From Streptomyces stelliscabiei (GTDB taxonomy: Bacteria > Actinomycetota > Actinomycetes > Streptomycetales > Streptomycetaceae), in the NCBI RefSeq assembly GCF_014873495.1, contig NZ_JADBGF010000001.1, positions 6,696,001 through 6,760,000 of the forward strand: a stretch of DNA of 64,000 nucleotides, given 5' to 3'. How positions within the stretch are numbered: position 1 is the first letter of the stretch; every line of letters begins with the position of its first letter. The notes beneath the pieces are model-generated. The model did no database searches. It saw only the letters and a list, made by a program, of their open reading frames with translations, and was not told the origin of the DNA. This document shows, one piece after another, positions 49,535 to 56,745 of the stretch. Made by a program: the position numbers and the translations under genes.

Positions 49535-49635
49535 GGTGCCTCCCGAACTCGTGAACATCGACTTGGCCGGCTTTGAAGTGCTTCCCGCGCTCATTGACAA
49601 ACGACTCCCGTTCTCGTGGATAAAGCCATTCCTGC
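49535..49635 (-). repeat. Inverted-homologous segment, right copy, at a gene disruption
   Basis: Counterpart of 47752-47836 in opposite orientation. It begins where the sugar-reductase remnant loses similarity, so it may mark the right edge of the inserted element. An open reading continues through it (PRERESFVNERGKHFKAGQV) and may itself be a gene fragment. Confidence 0.55.
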
Positions 49636-50043
49636 GTGGCGCGGCCGTCAAGACGCACGTCGAGGGGTCCCGGCAGCGGGGTGTCGGTTCGCGGCCCGGG
49701 GGTCAGCCGCGCGGCGTCCAGCCCTTCGCGCTCGGCGATCAGTCGGCCGAGGTCGCCACGGCTGAGCGCCTCCAGCCAGGCGAGGTGGAACACCCCCGCT
49801 GCATCGGGCAGCGCGAGTTCCAAGAGCGCGGCAGCCAGGTCCTCGACATGCTGGCAGCCACGTCGTCGATCACTCCGTCAACCTGCGCGGGGTCCCAGAC
49901 GTCGAGGGGATGTCAGGGGACTTCCGAGACCGTGCCGGGTGGGGTGGTGGCGAACGTCGCGGCGGTCTCGTGCCCCGCCGCCGTGGCCTGGCGTGCCAGT
50001 TCGGTTCCCAGGAAGCCGCTGCCGCGGATGATCAGGACCGTCA
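49636..50043 (-). pseudogene. dTDP-4-dehydrorhamnose reductase-like (RmlD) remnant
   Basis: ATG 50043 starts a Rossmann nucleotide-binding front TVLIIRGSGFLGTELARQAT, which stops after EVP. After a large internal loss and frame change, the C-terminal part HVEDLAAALLELALPDAAGV, LSRGDLGRLIAEREGLDA and GPLDVRLDGRATQ remains, then ends abruptly near 49640. Intact RmlD-like reductases are about 280 aa. The gene was probably a chromosomal resident broken by deletions and by insertion at its 3' end. Confidence 0.72.
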
Positions 50044-50072
50044 TGGCTCCGCTTCCGGCACCGCCGTGGCAG

Positions 50073-50561
50073 TTACCCGAAACCCTTACCCAACTCCAGT
50101 GCGGGGACGAGCACTTCGGCCGCGACGCACTCGTGGCACGCTGAGGCGCCGGGCCGCATCAGCGCGTCCAGCGCCTCCATGGTCCCCAACTCCTTGCCCC
50201 CGACCGTCGCATGGCGGCAAACGGCATCATGGACGACCGTGCCGCCGCGACGCTGCGGATCCGGCCGTACGACCCACCCCGACGGCTTCGGCAGCGGAAG
50301 AGCATCAAGGCGCCGATGTGTTGGGACGATCGACAGGTCTACACCATCGATCGGCTGGAGCTGCTTGTCCGTGACCCACACCGAGTACTCGGCAGGCTCC
50401 ACCCCGTCCTCCGTCGCGACCCAGGAGGGCACACCGATGCGGTACCTCCATGGGTGTCTTCCCGTCGTCTGCAACCTCTCGTACAGGCGGACCTGCACGG
50501 CCTGCTCATCCGGCAAGACCAGCGTTATCAAGGCGAACGGCTGCGACGGGGAGGCGGCCAC
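50073..50561 (-). CDS. DUF6233-like hypothetical protein
   Basis: A 162-aa protein from GTG 50561 (GAGGAGGG upstream). The front is beta-rich (PFALITLVLPDEQAVQVRLY, YRIGVPSWVATEDGVEPAEY). The C-terminal part VVHDAVCRHATVGGKELGTM, EALDALMRPGASACHECVAA has Cys/His positions like Streptomyces DUF6233 proteins. Function unknown. It follows the small protein gene 50575-50823 closely, so the two form one unit. Confidence 0.68.
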   Translation of the reverse strand: MAASPSQPFALITLVLPDEQAVQVRLYERLQTTGRHPWRYRIGVPSWVATEDGVEPAEYSVWVTDKQLQPIDGVDLSIVPTHRRLDALPLPKPSGWVVRPDPQRRGGTVVHDAVCRHATVGGKELGTMEALDALMRPGASACHECVAAEVLVPALELGKGFG

Positions 50562-50574
50562 GACGGTCCCTCCT

Positions 50575-50823
50575 CTACAGGGCCTCGGTCTCCAGAGCCC
50601 GCGCCTGACGCCGCAGTTCCACGCGGGCGGCAGGACGAGACGGCTGGACTGACCAGTGCCGATGCCACGCGATCCGGGAGGACAAGACCAGGAGCCGTCG
50701 ACGCAGGGCTGTGGCCCCCACCGTGGGAGGCAGTGCGGCAAGTGCGTCGTACGTGCGATACCAGTCATGCTGCGCTTGCAGCAGGTCACGAGGGTAGGGC
50801 GCAAACTCCATGGCCATATTCAA
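50575..50823 (-). CDS. Small hypothetical protein
   Basis: An 82-aa protein, MAMEFAPYPRDLLQAQHDWY then RTYDALAALPPTVGATALRR; three ATG choices (50823, 50817, 50811). Such short proteins often precede DUF6233 genes in Streptomyces. 14 bp from its neighbour. Unrecognised function. Confidence 0.65.
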   Translation of the reverse strand: MNMAMEFAPYPRDLLQAQHDWYRTYDALAALPPTVGATALRRRLLVLSSRIAWHRHWSVQPSRPAARVELRRQARALETEAL

Positions 50824-51022
50824 TCATTTGTTCGATTCTCGGCGCATCTCTCGCCGTCTGGTGTGCCTCGCAGTGATGGTTGGCCATTCGCAGTGCTACT
50901 TGGCCCCCGTCACCTTCGAGAGACGGCGTGTATCCGAAGGTGGCGTCGGCCGATGGTGACCACTGCGGTGAAGCCGAGGACGCTCGCTCTGCCGATGAGG
51001 AACGCCGTTCCTGCGGCGAAGA

Positions 51023-51056
51023 CCACGTTCATGCATCGTTCGCTGCATGAACGTGG
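51023..51056. repeat. Perfect 13-bp inverted repeat
   Basis: CCACGTTCATGCA (51023-51035) and its exact complement (51044-51056) flank an 8-nt loop TCGTTCGC. Lies between a leftward unit (50823) and the 42-aa gene, so it may terminate the latter. Confidence 0.75.
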
Positions 51057-51101
51057 GTTATGTGCTGCCAGCCGCGCTCTGGACCGGCTAAGGGGGGAGC
51101 A

Positions 51102-51230
51102 TCACCGCGTCTGCACCCACCAGACGACCGTTGCGACGGCGGCTGAGCCCACAGCCGCTCCCGCTCCACGAACCAACGCGAACAACGCGGTGCGTGCGAG
51201 TCGCTGACCAGTTGGACTGTTCCTCTTCAT
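51102..51230 (-). CDS. 42-aa membrane peptide
   Basis: ATG 51230 with GGGGAGG at 5 nt, an excellent site. Product KRNSPTGQRLARTALFALVR then GAGAAVGSAAVATVVWWVQTR: basic start and one hydrophobic helix. A 13-bp hairpin follows the gene about 45 nt downstream. Function unknown. Confidence 0.6.
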   Translation of the reverse strand: MKRNSPTGQRLARTALFALVRGAGAAVGSAAVATVVWWVQTR

Positions 51231-51364
51231 TGCAGCCTCCCCAGGTGGGTCGCGGCCCTCAATGTCGCTGCGCCTGAGGTCCATTGATGGTGCTTCGGCG
51301 GTCCAACGGCAGTGCTCTCGAAGTACTTCGGAAAGGCCGTTGGCGAGCCGTAGGCTCGGCACAC

Positions 51365-51383
51365 GAGTCGGAACTTCCGACTC
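51365..51383. promoter_or_regulatory. Palindromic operator candidate
   Basis: Perfect 9-bp palindrome GAGTCGGAA-C-TTCCGACTC, 30 bp before the start of the HTH gene at 51414. Position and symmetry fit an autoregulatory operator. CCGAAGTACTTCGG lies about 40 bp further upstream. Confidence 0.6.
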
Positions 51384-51413
51384 GGAAGCAAGCCACGAAC
51401 GGTGGGGGTTCGG

Positions 51414-52328
51414 ATGCTGGATAGATCTGCCCGCGTGAGCGCGGTTCCCCCCGTGGTCGTCGAGTTGTCCAAGTTGTGGGAGGTGGCGCAGGCCGAGTCT
51501 GGAGGCCGGTTGACGCTCACCCGGGTCAGCCGGGAATCAGGTGTCCCGGTGGCGACACTCAGCGATTGGCGCCGAGGTAACCACGTACCACGGGACGCAG
51601 AGGAATTGCTGAAAGTGGTCCGTTTGCTATGTGGATGGGCGAAGCAGGATCCGCCGGTCGAACGCCGCTGGCGACAACTAATGGAATCTCCGGCAGTCGC
51701 AGACGCTCCCCAGGTTCCATTCGCCTCTTCCGTTGTGGCCCTCCGTGACCACCTCAGGTCCGCTTTCGCGGCGCCAGAGGTTTGGATTGACGCCATGTGT
51801 CTCAACGGCCAGTCGTTGGCAGTTGCAATGGGAGATCCCATTCATGCGATTCATGCTGGGGAGGTGAAGCCAGAAAGGATCAACGTTCGAGTGCTGCTTC
51901 CCAGCCGAGACATTGATTTGGTGTTCCCTCGCGCGGCGAAGCCGAACGATGACGAAGACGGCCATGTCCACCAGGCGTGGCTCAGTGAGCGTAACGCTCA
52001 TGCAAGGTCGATGGCGACCTCGCTGCGATCACTTCGCGCAACTCACGGCATCGATGTGCAAGTTGCGTATCGGGCGATTCCTTTTGCCCCCATGGCGAAG
52101 CTGTACCTCATCAATGACAGCACCGCACTGTTTTCGTACTACACAATGGTGCGACGTGAGATAGAGATCGATCAACGGATCATGGAAGTGTATGACGCGG
52201 GCCCCATGGGCTTGGTGCGGGTTTCCGGAGCCGGTGAAAACGGTCCAGACACAGACTTCGTTGAGCAGTCGGTTCTCTGGTTCAACGCAATGTGGGAGAC
52301 CATCTCCGTTGAGATGTCGTTCACGTAG
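51414..52328 (+). CDS. HTH regulator with C-terminal sensor/PLD-like domain
   Basis: A 304-aa protein. The N-terminal helix-turn-helix LTLTRVSRESGVPVATLSDW then RRGNHVPRDAEELLKVV (about 32-70) resembles actinobacterial XRE-type regulators. The C-terminal 190 residues (EVWIDAMCLNGQSLAVAMGD, INVRVLLPSRDIDLVFPRAA, MAKLYLINDSTALFSYYTMV) resemble the PLD-like sensor domains of some Streptomyces regulators, without a clear HKD motif. ATG 51414 follows GGTGGGGG. A palindrome lies just upstream. Confidence 0.7.
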   Translation: MLDRSARVSAVPPVVVELSKLWEVAQAESGGRLTLTRVSRESGVPVATLSDWRRGNHVPRDAEELLKVVRLLCGWAKQDPPVERRWRQLMESPAVADAPQVPFASSVVALRDHLRSAFAAPEVWIDAMCLNGQSLAVAMGDPIHAIHAGEVKPERINVRVLLPSRDIDLVFPRAAKPNDDEDGHVHQAWLSERNAHARSMATSLRSLRATHGIDVQVAYRAIPFAPMAKLYLINDSTALFSYYTMVRREIEIDQRIMEVYDAGPMGLVRVSGAGENGPDTDFVEQSVLWFNAMWETISVEMSFT

Positions 52329-52398
52329 GCCGCTGGGCGGTGCCGCCTCGCGGTAGTACCGGCGGACAGCCCCTGGTGGGTTCACGTTCGTTGCCGCC

Positions 52399-52558
52399 GT
52401 GGCGTTACCGATCGGCCGACGTGTGGCAGCAGCGGCCCGAGGCCCTGCTCACCGAACTCGGCGCGGCCTCGCCGCTGGACTGGTCCCGCTCGGCAGTCGA
52501 CTCATCCCACGTCAGAGCCCTAGCCGACGGCCAGCGGCACGGCGAGATTTCGGACTGA
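52399..52558 (+). pseudogene. IS5-family transposase remnant
   Basis: A short stretch RSADVWQQRPEALLTELGAA, SPLDWSRSAVDSSHVRALAD matches the region before the first catalytic Asp of IS5-type transposases (VDSSHVRAL). The rest is absent. No terminal repeats were found. An old insertion scar. The following 52559-52858 shows no gene, only a TGGCCA-rich site near 52668-52702. Confidence 0.65.
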
Positions 52559-52858
52559 AGGAGGAGCCGTGGCACCTGGCCGCCGCCGGTGAGGCATGCG
52601 ACCGCCGTCCCGGATGTCACTGACGGCCCACGGGCCCAAACGCCAATTGGACCCAAGTCCGTGACCCAGTTGGCCAATCATCATTGAGTAAAGTGGCCAG
52701 TTGCGGTTGAGCGCGAGCCCGTGGCCTGCGACGCGTTTGGACGGATTGGCTATCTACCGGTGGAGGTCACATCTGGTTGCGCGGGTGCGGTTGTGACTGA
52801 GCGCCTTACCTGGCCACGGAGCGCTTCGGTTGGTCATTCTGAGCATGTGCTGGCCCGG

Positions 52859-53347
52859 TCATGGAGCGTCTGCCGTCTCCTTGAGGTGCCCGTTGTCGAA
52901 GCGCGTCCACCGGGTGTCGTCTTGGTCGGTGAAAGAGAAGGTGATGGGCACGGCACTCACGGTCCCGTCTGCCAGCCCTAGGCGCTCAACGTCGGTGACG
53001 TTCTCGACCGCGTAGCGGATACTCGCCTCGGCCGGGACCATGTTGCTCAACTGGATCACGGCGCCCCCCTCTCGGGGCAGGTGGACCATGTAAATCGGAC
53101 CATCGCTCTTGTTCTCGATGACGTACTCCGCCGCACTGACGTCCGTGCCCTGCATGTATCCCTCCGTTGGGACAGCATGGCCGTGCACGCGGCGTGCCTG
53201 GGCACGGCGTTGCTGCTTCCGGTCTTGTCGCCAGAGGAGCAAGCCGAGGAGTAACGCACCCACGGTGCCGACCGCCGCAAAGGCTGTCGACCAGGCGCTC
53301 AGCCAGTCTGCCGGCGTGGGACCACTGTCGACGCGAACTCCGTGCAT
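52859..53347 (-). CDS. Membrane-anchored hypothetical protein
   Basis: A 162-aa protein: ADWLSAWSTAFAAVGTVGAL then LLGLLLWRQDRKQQRR is one membrane segment with basic flank (about 12-45). The rest is a beta-rich domain (YVIENKSDGPIYMVHLPREG, AVIQLSNMVPAEASIRYAVE, PITFSFTDQDDTRWTRFDNG). ATG 53347 is likely; a GTG-type longer frame from 53533 exists. Common Streptomyces hypothetical layout. A TGGCCA-type repeat lies upstream (53486-53516). Confidence 0.68.
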   Translation of the reverse strand: MHGVRVDSGPTPADWLSAWSTAFAAVGTVGALLLGLLLWRQDRKQQRRAQARRVHGHAVPTEGYMQGTDVSAAEYVIENKSDGPIYMVHLPREGGAVIQLSNMVPAEASIRYAVENVTDVERLGLADGTVSAVPITFSFTDQDDTRWTRFDNGHLKETADAP

Positions 53348-53730
53348 GGACGCACGGTAGACGCGGCCCTGTCTGTCGGCCGGGACGCTCGCCGCTGGGA
53401 CTGGGCATGCGGAGAGACTTCCACCCTTTTCGTCTACCAGGCCCTTCTGGCTGGCCGAGGAACGCCCTGACCGCGTCCGGTCATCGTGGCCAACTGGGAT
53501 GCTCAGGTGGCCAATGTAAGACGGCTCAGTCACAGCGGTGACGCCTGCCGGGCGCTGGATCCTTACCTAACGCTGACCGGTCCAAGTGAGGAAAGGGGGC
53601 GGCGGCACGCTGTCCCCTTCGCCTGAAGTCTGTCGCCGTTTCCCGGCCAGCCAGGCTCACGGTCGTGTCCGAATCCTCGGATCGGCCTGAGCGAGCGACG
53701 ATTTACCAGCGCCCTGACCGGCGGTCACGC

Positions 53731-54069
53731 TCAGGTGCTGCCATCGAGATGCGAGCGAGCCGCTTGGACGAAGTCTGTTCGCACTTCGTGGAAACGCCGC
53801 CACCGCCCGTGGGGGAAGCGCTCCACAGCTTCGCTTAGAGACAGTTGGTGTGCGTACGTGTAAACGAGGGCCGTGGTGTCAGAGGCAGCTAGCAAGTCCA
53901 AGGCGTGGATCTGGAGGCTGAGTCGCTGTCCGTACTCCGTGCTGCCCGGATCGTCGGAGTCCATTCCCCGCAGCTCCCGTAGGGACCTGAGAACCGCCGC
54001 GATCGGCCGATTCTCATCAGAGGGAACCTCGCGCTGCTCGAACTGCCCGGCACCTTCGAGTACTCCCAT
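53731..54069 (-). CDS. Hypothetical protein beside the IS
   Basis: A 112-aa helical protein (PIAAVLRSLRELRGMDSDDP, GQRLSLQIHALDLLAASDTT, VYTYAHQLSLSEAVERFPHG). ATG 54069 or GTG 54078 are possible. The IS edge lies about 15-20 bp upstream, so the promoter or a true N-terminus may have been lost. Intergenic 53534-53730 shows nothing clear. Confidence 0.55.
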   Translation of the reverse strand: MGVLEGAGQFEQREVPSDENRPIAAVLRSLRELRGMDSDDPGSTEYGQRLSLQIHALDLLAASDTTALVYTYAHQLSLSEAVERFPHGRWRRFHEVRTDFVQAARSHLDGST

Positions 54070-54089
54070 CGCGCGCACGGCAGTGACGT

Positions 54090-54957
54090 TTTCTCAGCGG
54101 TGATCATTTCCAGAGTTCGTTGAGCACGAGGGCAGCGCGGGCGATGTCGCCGATCCGGCCGGGGCTGAGGGTGATGCGCTGCAGGGTGCGCCAGCGCTGT
54201 TTGAGCTCGGCAGCGGCTCGTTCACCGAGTGCGCGGATGCCTCTGATCAGGCTGTTCCTGGCTCGCGTGTCTGCGTGTAGGGCGTGCTCAGACTGGCCTT
54301 TGGGGCGGCGGACCGGGACGCGGATGCCGATGCCCGCGCCGATGTAGCCCTTGTCTGCCAACGTGGGCAGCCCGGCGACTGCGGCCTTGTACAGCGCCGG
54401 TAGTGCGTGGATGCGGGCGGCGGTGATGTCGGGGGTGGAGCCGGGCTCGACGTCGGAGACCCATAATGGCGTGCCGTCGGGGGTGGCGAGGAACTGCACG
54501 TTGCCTCCGAACGCCTTGTGCTTCTGGCTGAACCACAGGTCGTTGCCGTTCTCCCGGAGGCCGGCGACACGGTCGGATTCGATCAGCGTGCCGTCCAGGA
54601 TCACGTGCGTCATGGCCTTGCTCCGGCAGCAGTCCAGGACCTCGTGCAGGTCCGGGGCCTGGTCCGCGAGAACGTCGATGCCTTCGTGCAGGTACCGGTA
54701 GCCGGTGGCCTGGGAGACGCCAGCGTCGCGCGCCAGGCAGTGCACGCAGGCGCGTTCGCGGAACCAGCGCAGCACGAGCACGGCCTGGCGGAACGGGCCA
54801 AGCGCCCGAGAGCCCCTTGGCGTGCCGATGCGGCGGCGGTGCGCGGCCAACAGACGTGACAGGTGATCCACGACGTGGCGCGGGACGTCGAGCGTGGCAG
54901 CATAGGTGACCAATGCGAAGCCTCTGGTGGTTGCGGACATGATCTTGTGGTGAGACC
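54090..54957 (-). mobile_element. Insertion sequence, IS5-like
   Basis: One transposase gene with imperfect terminal inverted repeats: TCTCAGCGGTGATCATTT at the left edge, and TCTCACCACAAGATCATG read inward from the right. Exact ends and target duplication could not be fixed by eye. About 0.87 kb. Confidence 0.65.
54104..54940 (-). CDS. Transposase, DDE superfamily (IS5-like)
   Basis: A 278-aa transposase that cuts and pastes the IS. N-terminal helix-turn-helix (RACVHCLARDAGVSQATGYR, about 62-81); catalytic domain with first Asp in HVILDGTLIESDRVAG, then WFSQKHKAFGGNVQFLATPD, second Asp in ADKGYIGAGIGIRVPVRRPK and Glu in GERAAAELKQRWRTLQRI. Length and order are complete, so it may be active. 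A GCGAAGCCTCTGGT inverted pair lies near its start and may limit expression. Confidence 0.9.
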   Translation of the reverse strand: MSATTRGFALVTYAATLDVPRHVVDHLSRLLAAHRRRIGTPRGSRALGPFRQAVLVLRWFRERACVHCLARDAGVSQATGYRYLHEGIDVLADQAPDLHEVLDCCRSKAMTHVILDGTLIESDRVAGLRENGNDLWFSQKHKAFGGNVQFLATPDGTPLWVSDVEPGSTPDITAARIHALPALYKAAVAGLPTLADKGYIGAGIGIRVPVRRPKGQSEHALHADTRARNSLIRGIRALGERAAAELKQRWRTLQRITLSPGRIGDIARAALVLNELWK

Positions 54958-55026
54958 TGTCCTACCAGGGGCTTCGCGTCTATCTGAGGCCGGACCCCGC
55001 TTGCGTCCTGCAGCAAACTGCCGCGT

Positions 55027-55266
55027 TCATCGCGATGCCTCCCCCTCGGCACCATGGGAGTGCGCCGGAGGCGCTTGCCGCTTTCGGACCCAGGAGGAGA
55101 GGTCCGGCACTGGCAGCCGGTTCATCGAGTACACCCAGACAATGATTGCCGCGCCTTGCCACCATGGATGACTGCCCAGTGACGCCACGACCGAGCTCCA
55201 CGCCAGGATGACGGCCAGGAGAACCCAGTGCCGCGCCGACCATCGTGTTGGCCGCCATCTGATCAT
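55027..55266 (-). CDS. Small membrane protein
   Basis: A 79-aa frame with two hydrophobic segments (HWVLLAVILAWSSVVASLGS, WWQGAAIIVWVYSMNRLPVP) and a basic tail. It lies just upstream of the IS. Plausible but unrecognised; codon bias is moderate. Confidence 0.45.
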   Translation of the reverse strand: MIRWRPTRWSARHWVLLAVILAWSSVVASLGSHPWWQGAAIIVWVYSMNRLPVPDLSSWVRKRQAPPAHSHGAEGEASR

Positions 55267-55447
55267 CTTCTGCTCCGCCCGCGGCCAGCCTGGTTGTGTG
55301 CTCGTGCGCCCGCGACCATGGATCTTGCCAGATTGCCCCCGGGACGGACAGGCCTGCTCAGGCCTTGGTTCCAGCTCATGCCGCCCTGCCCATGACCGAA
55401 GGGGCAGGGATCATGTGTCCCTGCTGCAAGGCACGGGACAGCGGTGG

Positions 55448-55906
55448 CTACGTGAATTCCGTTGAGAAAACGTCAGTGAGTGCCTGTTCCAGCTCAAAGA
55501 TCGTCCAGACTATGGCGCCCTGCAAGGCGTAGCCCTTAGTGACGAGCTGCTCGGGCCCTTCAAGCTCGATCTTGCGATATGCGTCAGTTGCGTCCACGTA
55601 GCGGGAATGAGCCACTTCGAGTTCCCGCTCGGCCTCCGGCAAATTCTCGTCGGCGAGATGTCCTGCCACGACTCCGGCAGTCAGCCTGAACTCATCCACG
55701 GCTCCGAGATATTCAACCCAGACGTCGCGCCTTACGGTTCGACGCCACTGTGCGTTTTGGTCTCGTCCCTGCGCCCTGACCGCTTCGATGGCCGCGTTCG
55801 CCTGCTCCTGCATGCCGCGTGCCTGCCAGCGGGCCCCGAAGAGGCCAAGCGCCACACCTGCCACTGCGATCAGCGCCGCGAGTACGGCAGCCGCCCCCTG
55901 ATCCAT
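55448..55906 (-). CDS. Hypothetical protein with N-terminal membrane segment
   Basis: A 152-aa protein: AAAVLAALIAVAGVALGLFG anchors it, followed by a long helical region (ARWQARGMQEQANAAIEAVR, WVEYLGAVDEFRLTAGVVAG, LEVAHSRYVDATDAYRKIEL). Common Streptomyces hypothetical layout, possibly coiled-coil. The repeated element 55993-56069 lies 87 bp upstream of its ATG. Confidence 0.7.
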   Translation of the reverse strand: MDQGAAAVLAALIAVAGVALGLFGARWQARGMQEQANAAIEAVRAQGRDQNAQWRRTVRRDVWVEYLGAVDEFRLTAGVVAGHLADENLPEAERELEVAHSRYVDATDAYRKIELEGPEQLVTKGYALQGAIVWTIFELEQALTDVFSTEFT

Positions 55907-55992
55907 CCCGGCATTGTTTCACGCCGAAGATCACGCTGCAGGGGGCCCGGCGGCGCCGGCTCGTGGCCGGGAATGCGATGGATAGCTGGTCA

Positions 55993-56069
55993 GTCTCGCA
56001 ACCGCGGCCAACTGGCCGCTGAGTGGCCACGGTTCGTGAAGTGCGGCTACGGGACCTGAGATCTCACAC
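55993..56069. repeat. 77-bp intergenic repeat, copy A
   Basis: Matches 60139-60215 without gaps at 59 of 77 positions by hand count. Contains GGCCAACTGG and GAGTGGCCAC. Located upstream of 55448-55906. A shorter relative lies at 53486-53516. Likely promoter or regulator site. Confidence 0.65.
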
Positions 56070-56443
56070 ATAATGTCAACGGACAAGTTGTCCGCCGATA
56101 TCGAACCCAGTCCGTGGAGTTCCTTGCCATCCAACGCAGTCACCACAGGTCACGGCGTTGGTGAGCGGGACGGACGCACCAACCCCTTTGCCAGTCACGT
56201 TAGTCGTCGCAGGTCAGCGCGGGGCGGACTACTGGATTCATTGTGTAGGATCTCATGCCGTTTGACATCTCGGAGGACTGTGGCCTGCGCATTGACGCGG
56301 TGTCTCACGCCGGTGGCCACGTGCCTGTCTCAGAAGCGTGGCCCTTTCCTCATTTCCCCCGGCAGATGGCCCGGGGAGAGCCTGAAGGTCAATGGCCGCC
56401 GGAGAGTTCGCCGCTGAGGCTGTGATGGAGAAGGGTGTGCATC

Positions 56444-56496
56444 CGTAGGCCCGGGCGCTCCCGTCCGCGCCGCGGACGGGAGCGCCCGGACCTACG
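56444..56496. repeat. Long GC hairpin in a 0.8-kb gene-free stretch
   Basis: Arms 56444-56469 and 56471-56496 are complementary at 25 of 26 positions. The 55907-56745 interval has no supported gene; it contains copy A, the palindrome CGGACAAGTTGTCCG (56078-56092) and this hairpin, which may terminate the STAND operon 250 bp away. Confidence 0.65.
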
Positions 56497-56745
56497 AAGG
56501 TGTAGTCGCAGATCGGATAGACCGTCCCGGACACGAGTTCGCTTGCTCAAGCCCCGTCCATGGCGCTCCATTGGTCGTACTGACACGGCAATAGGCGAGA
56601 TCGATCCCACGGCTTGGCGCCATGACGCGGGCTTTGAACCAAGCCTGGTGACGTCAGCTTCTGACACAAGGCGACCTGCGGGAACGTGATCACGGTCCGG
56701 CGGTCGGCCGCCTGTGTCACATCCGTGCTTGTGACACGGCGGTCA

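Noticed and set aside
56253..56534. 93-codon minus-strand frame
   Set aside because: Runs through a 26-bp GC hairpin and has no ribosome site or recognisable sequence.
56630..56655. GGCTT-GGTTCA-AAGCC hairpin resembling a tRNA arm
   Set aside because: Stem and loop do not fit T-arm geometry and no cloverleaf could be built.
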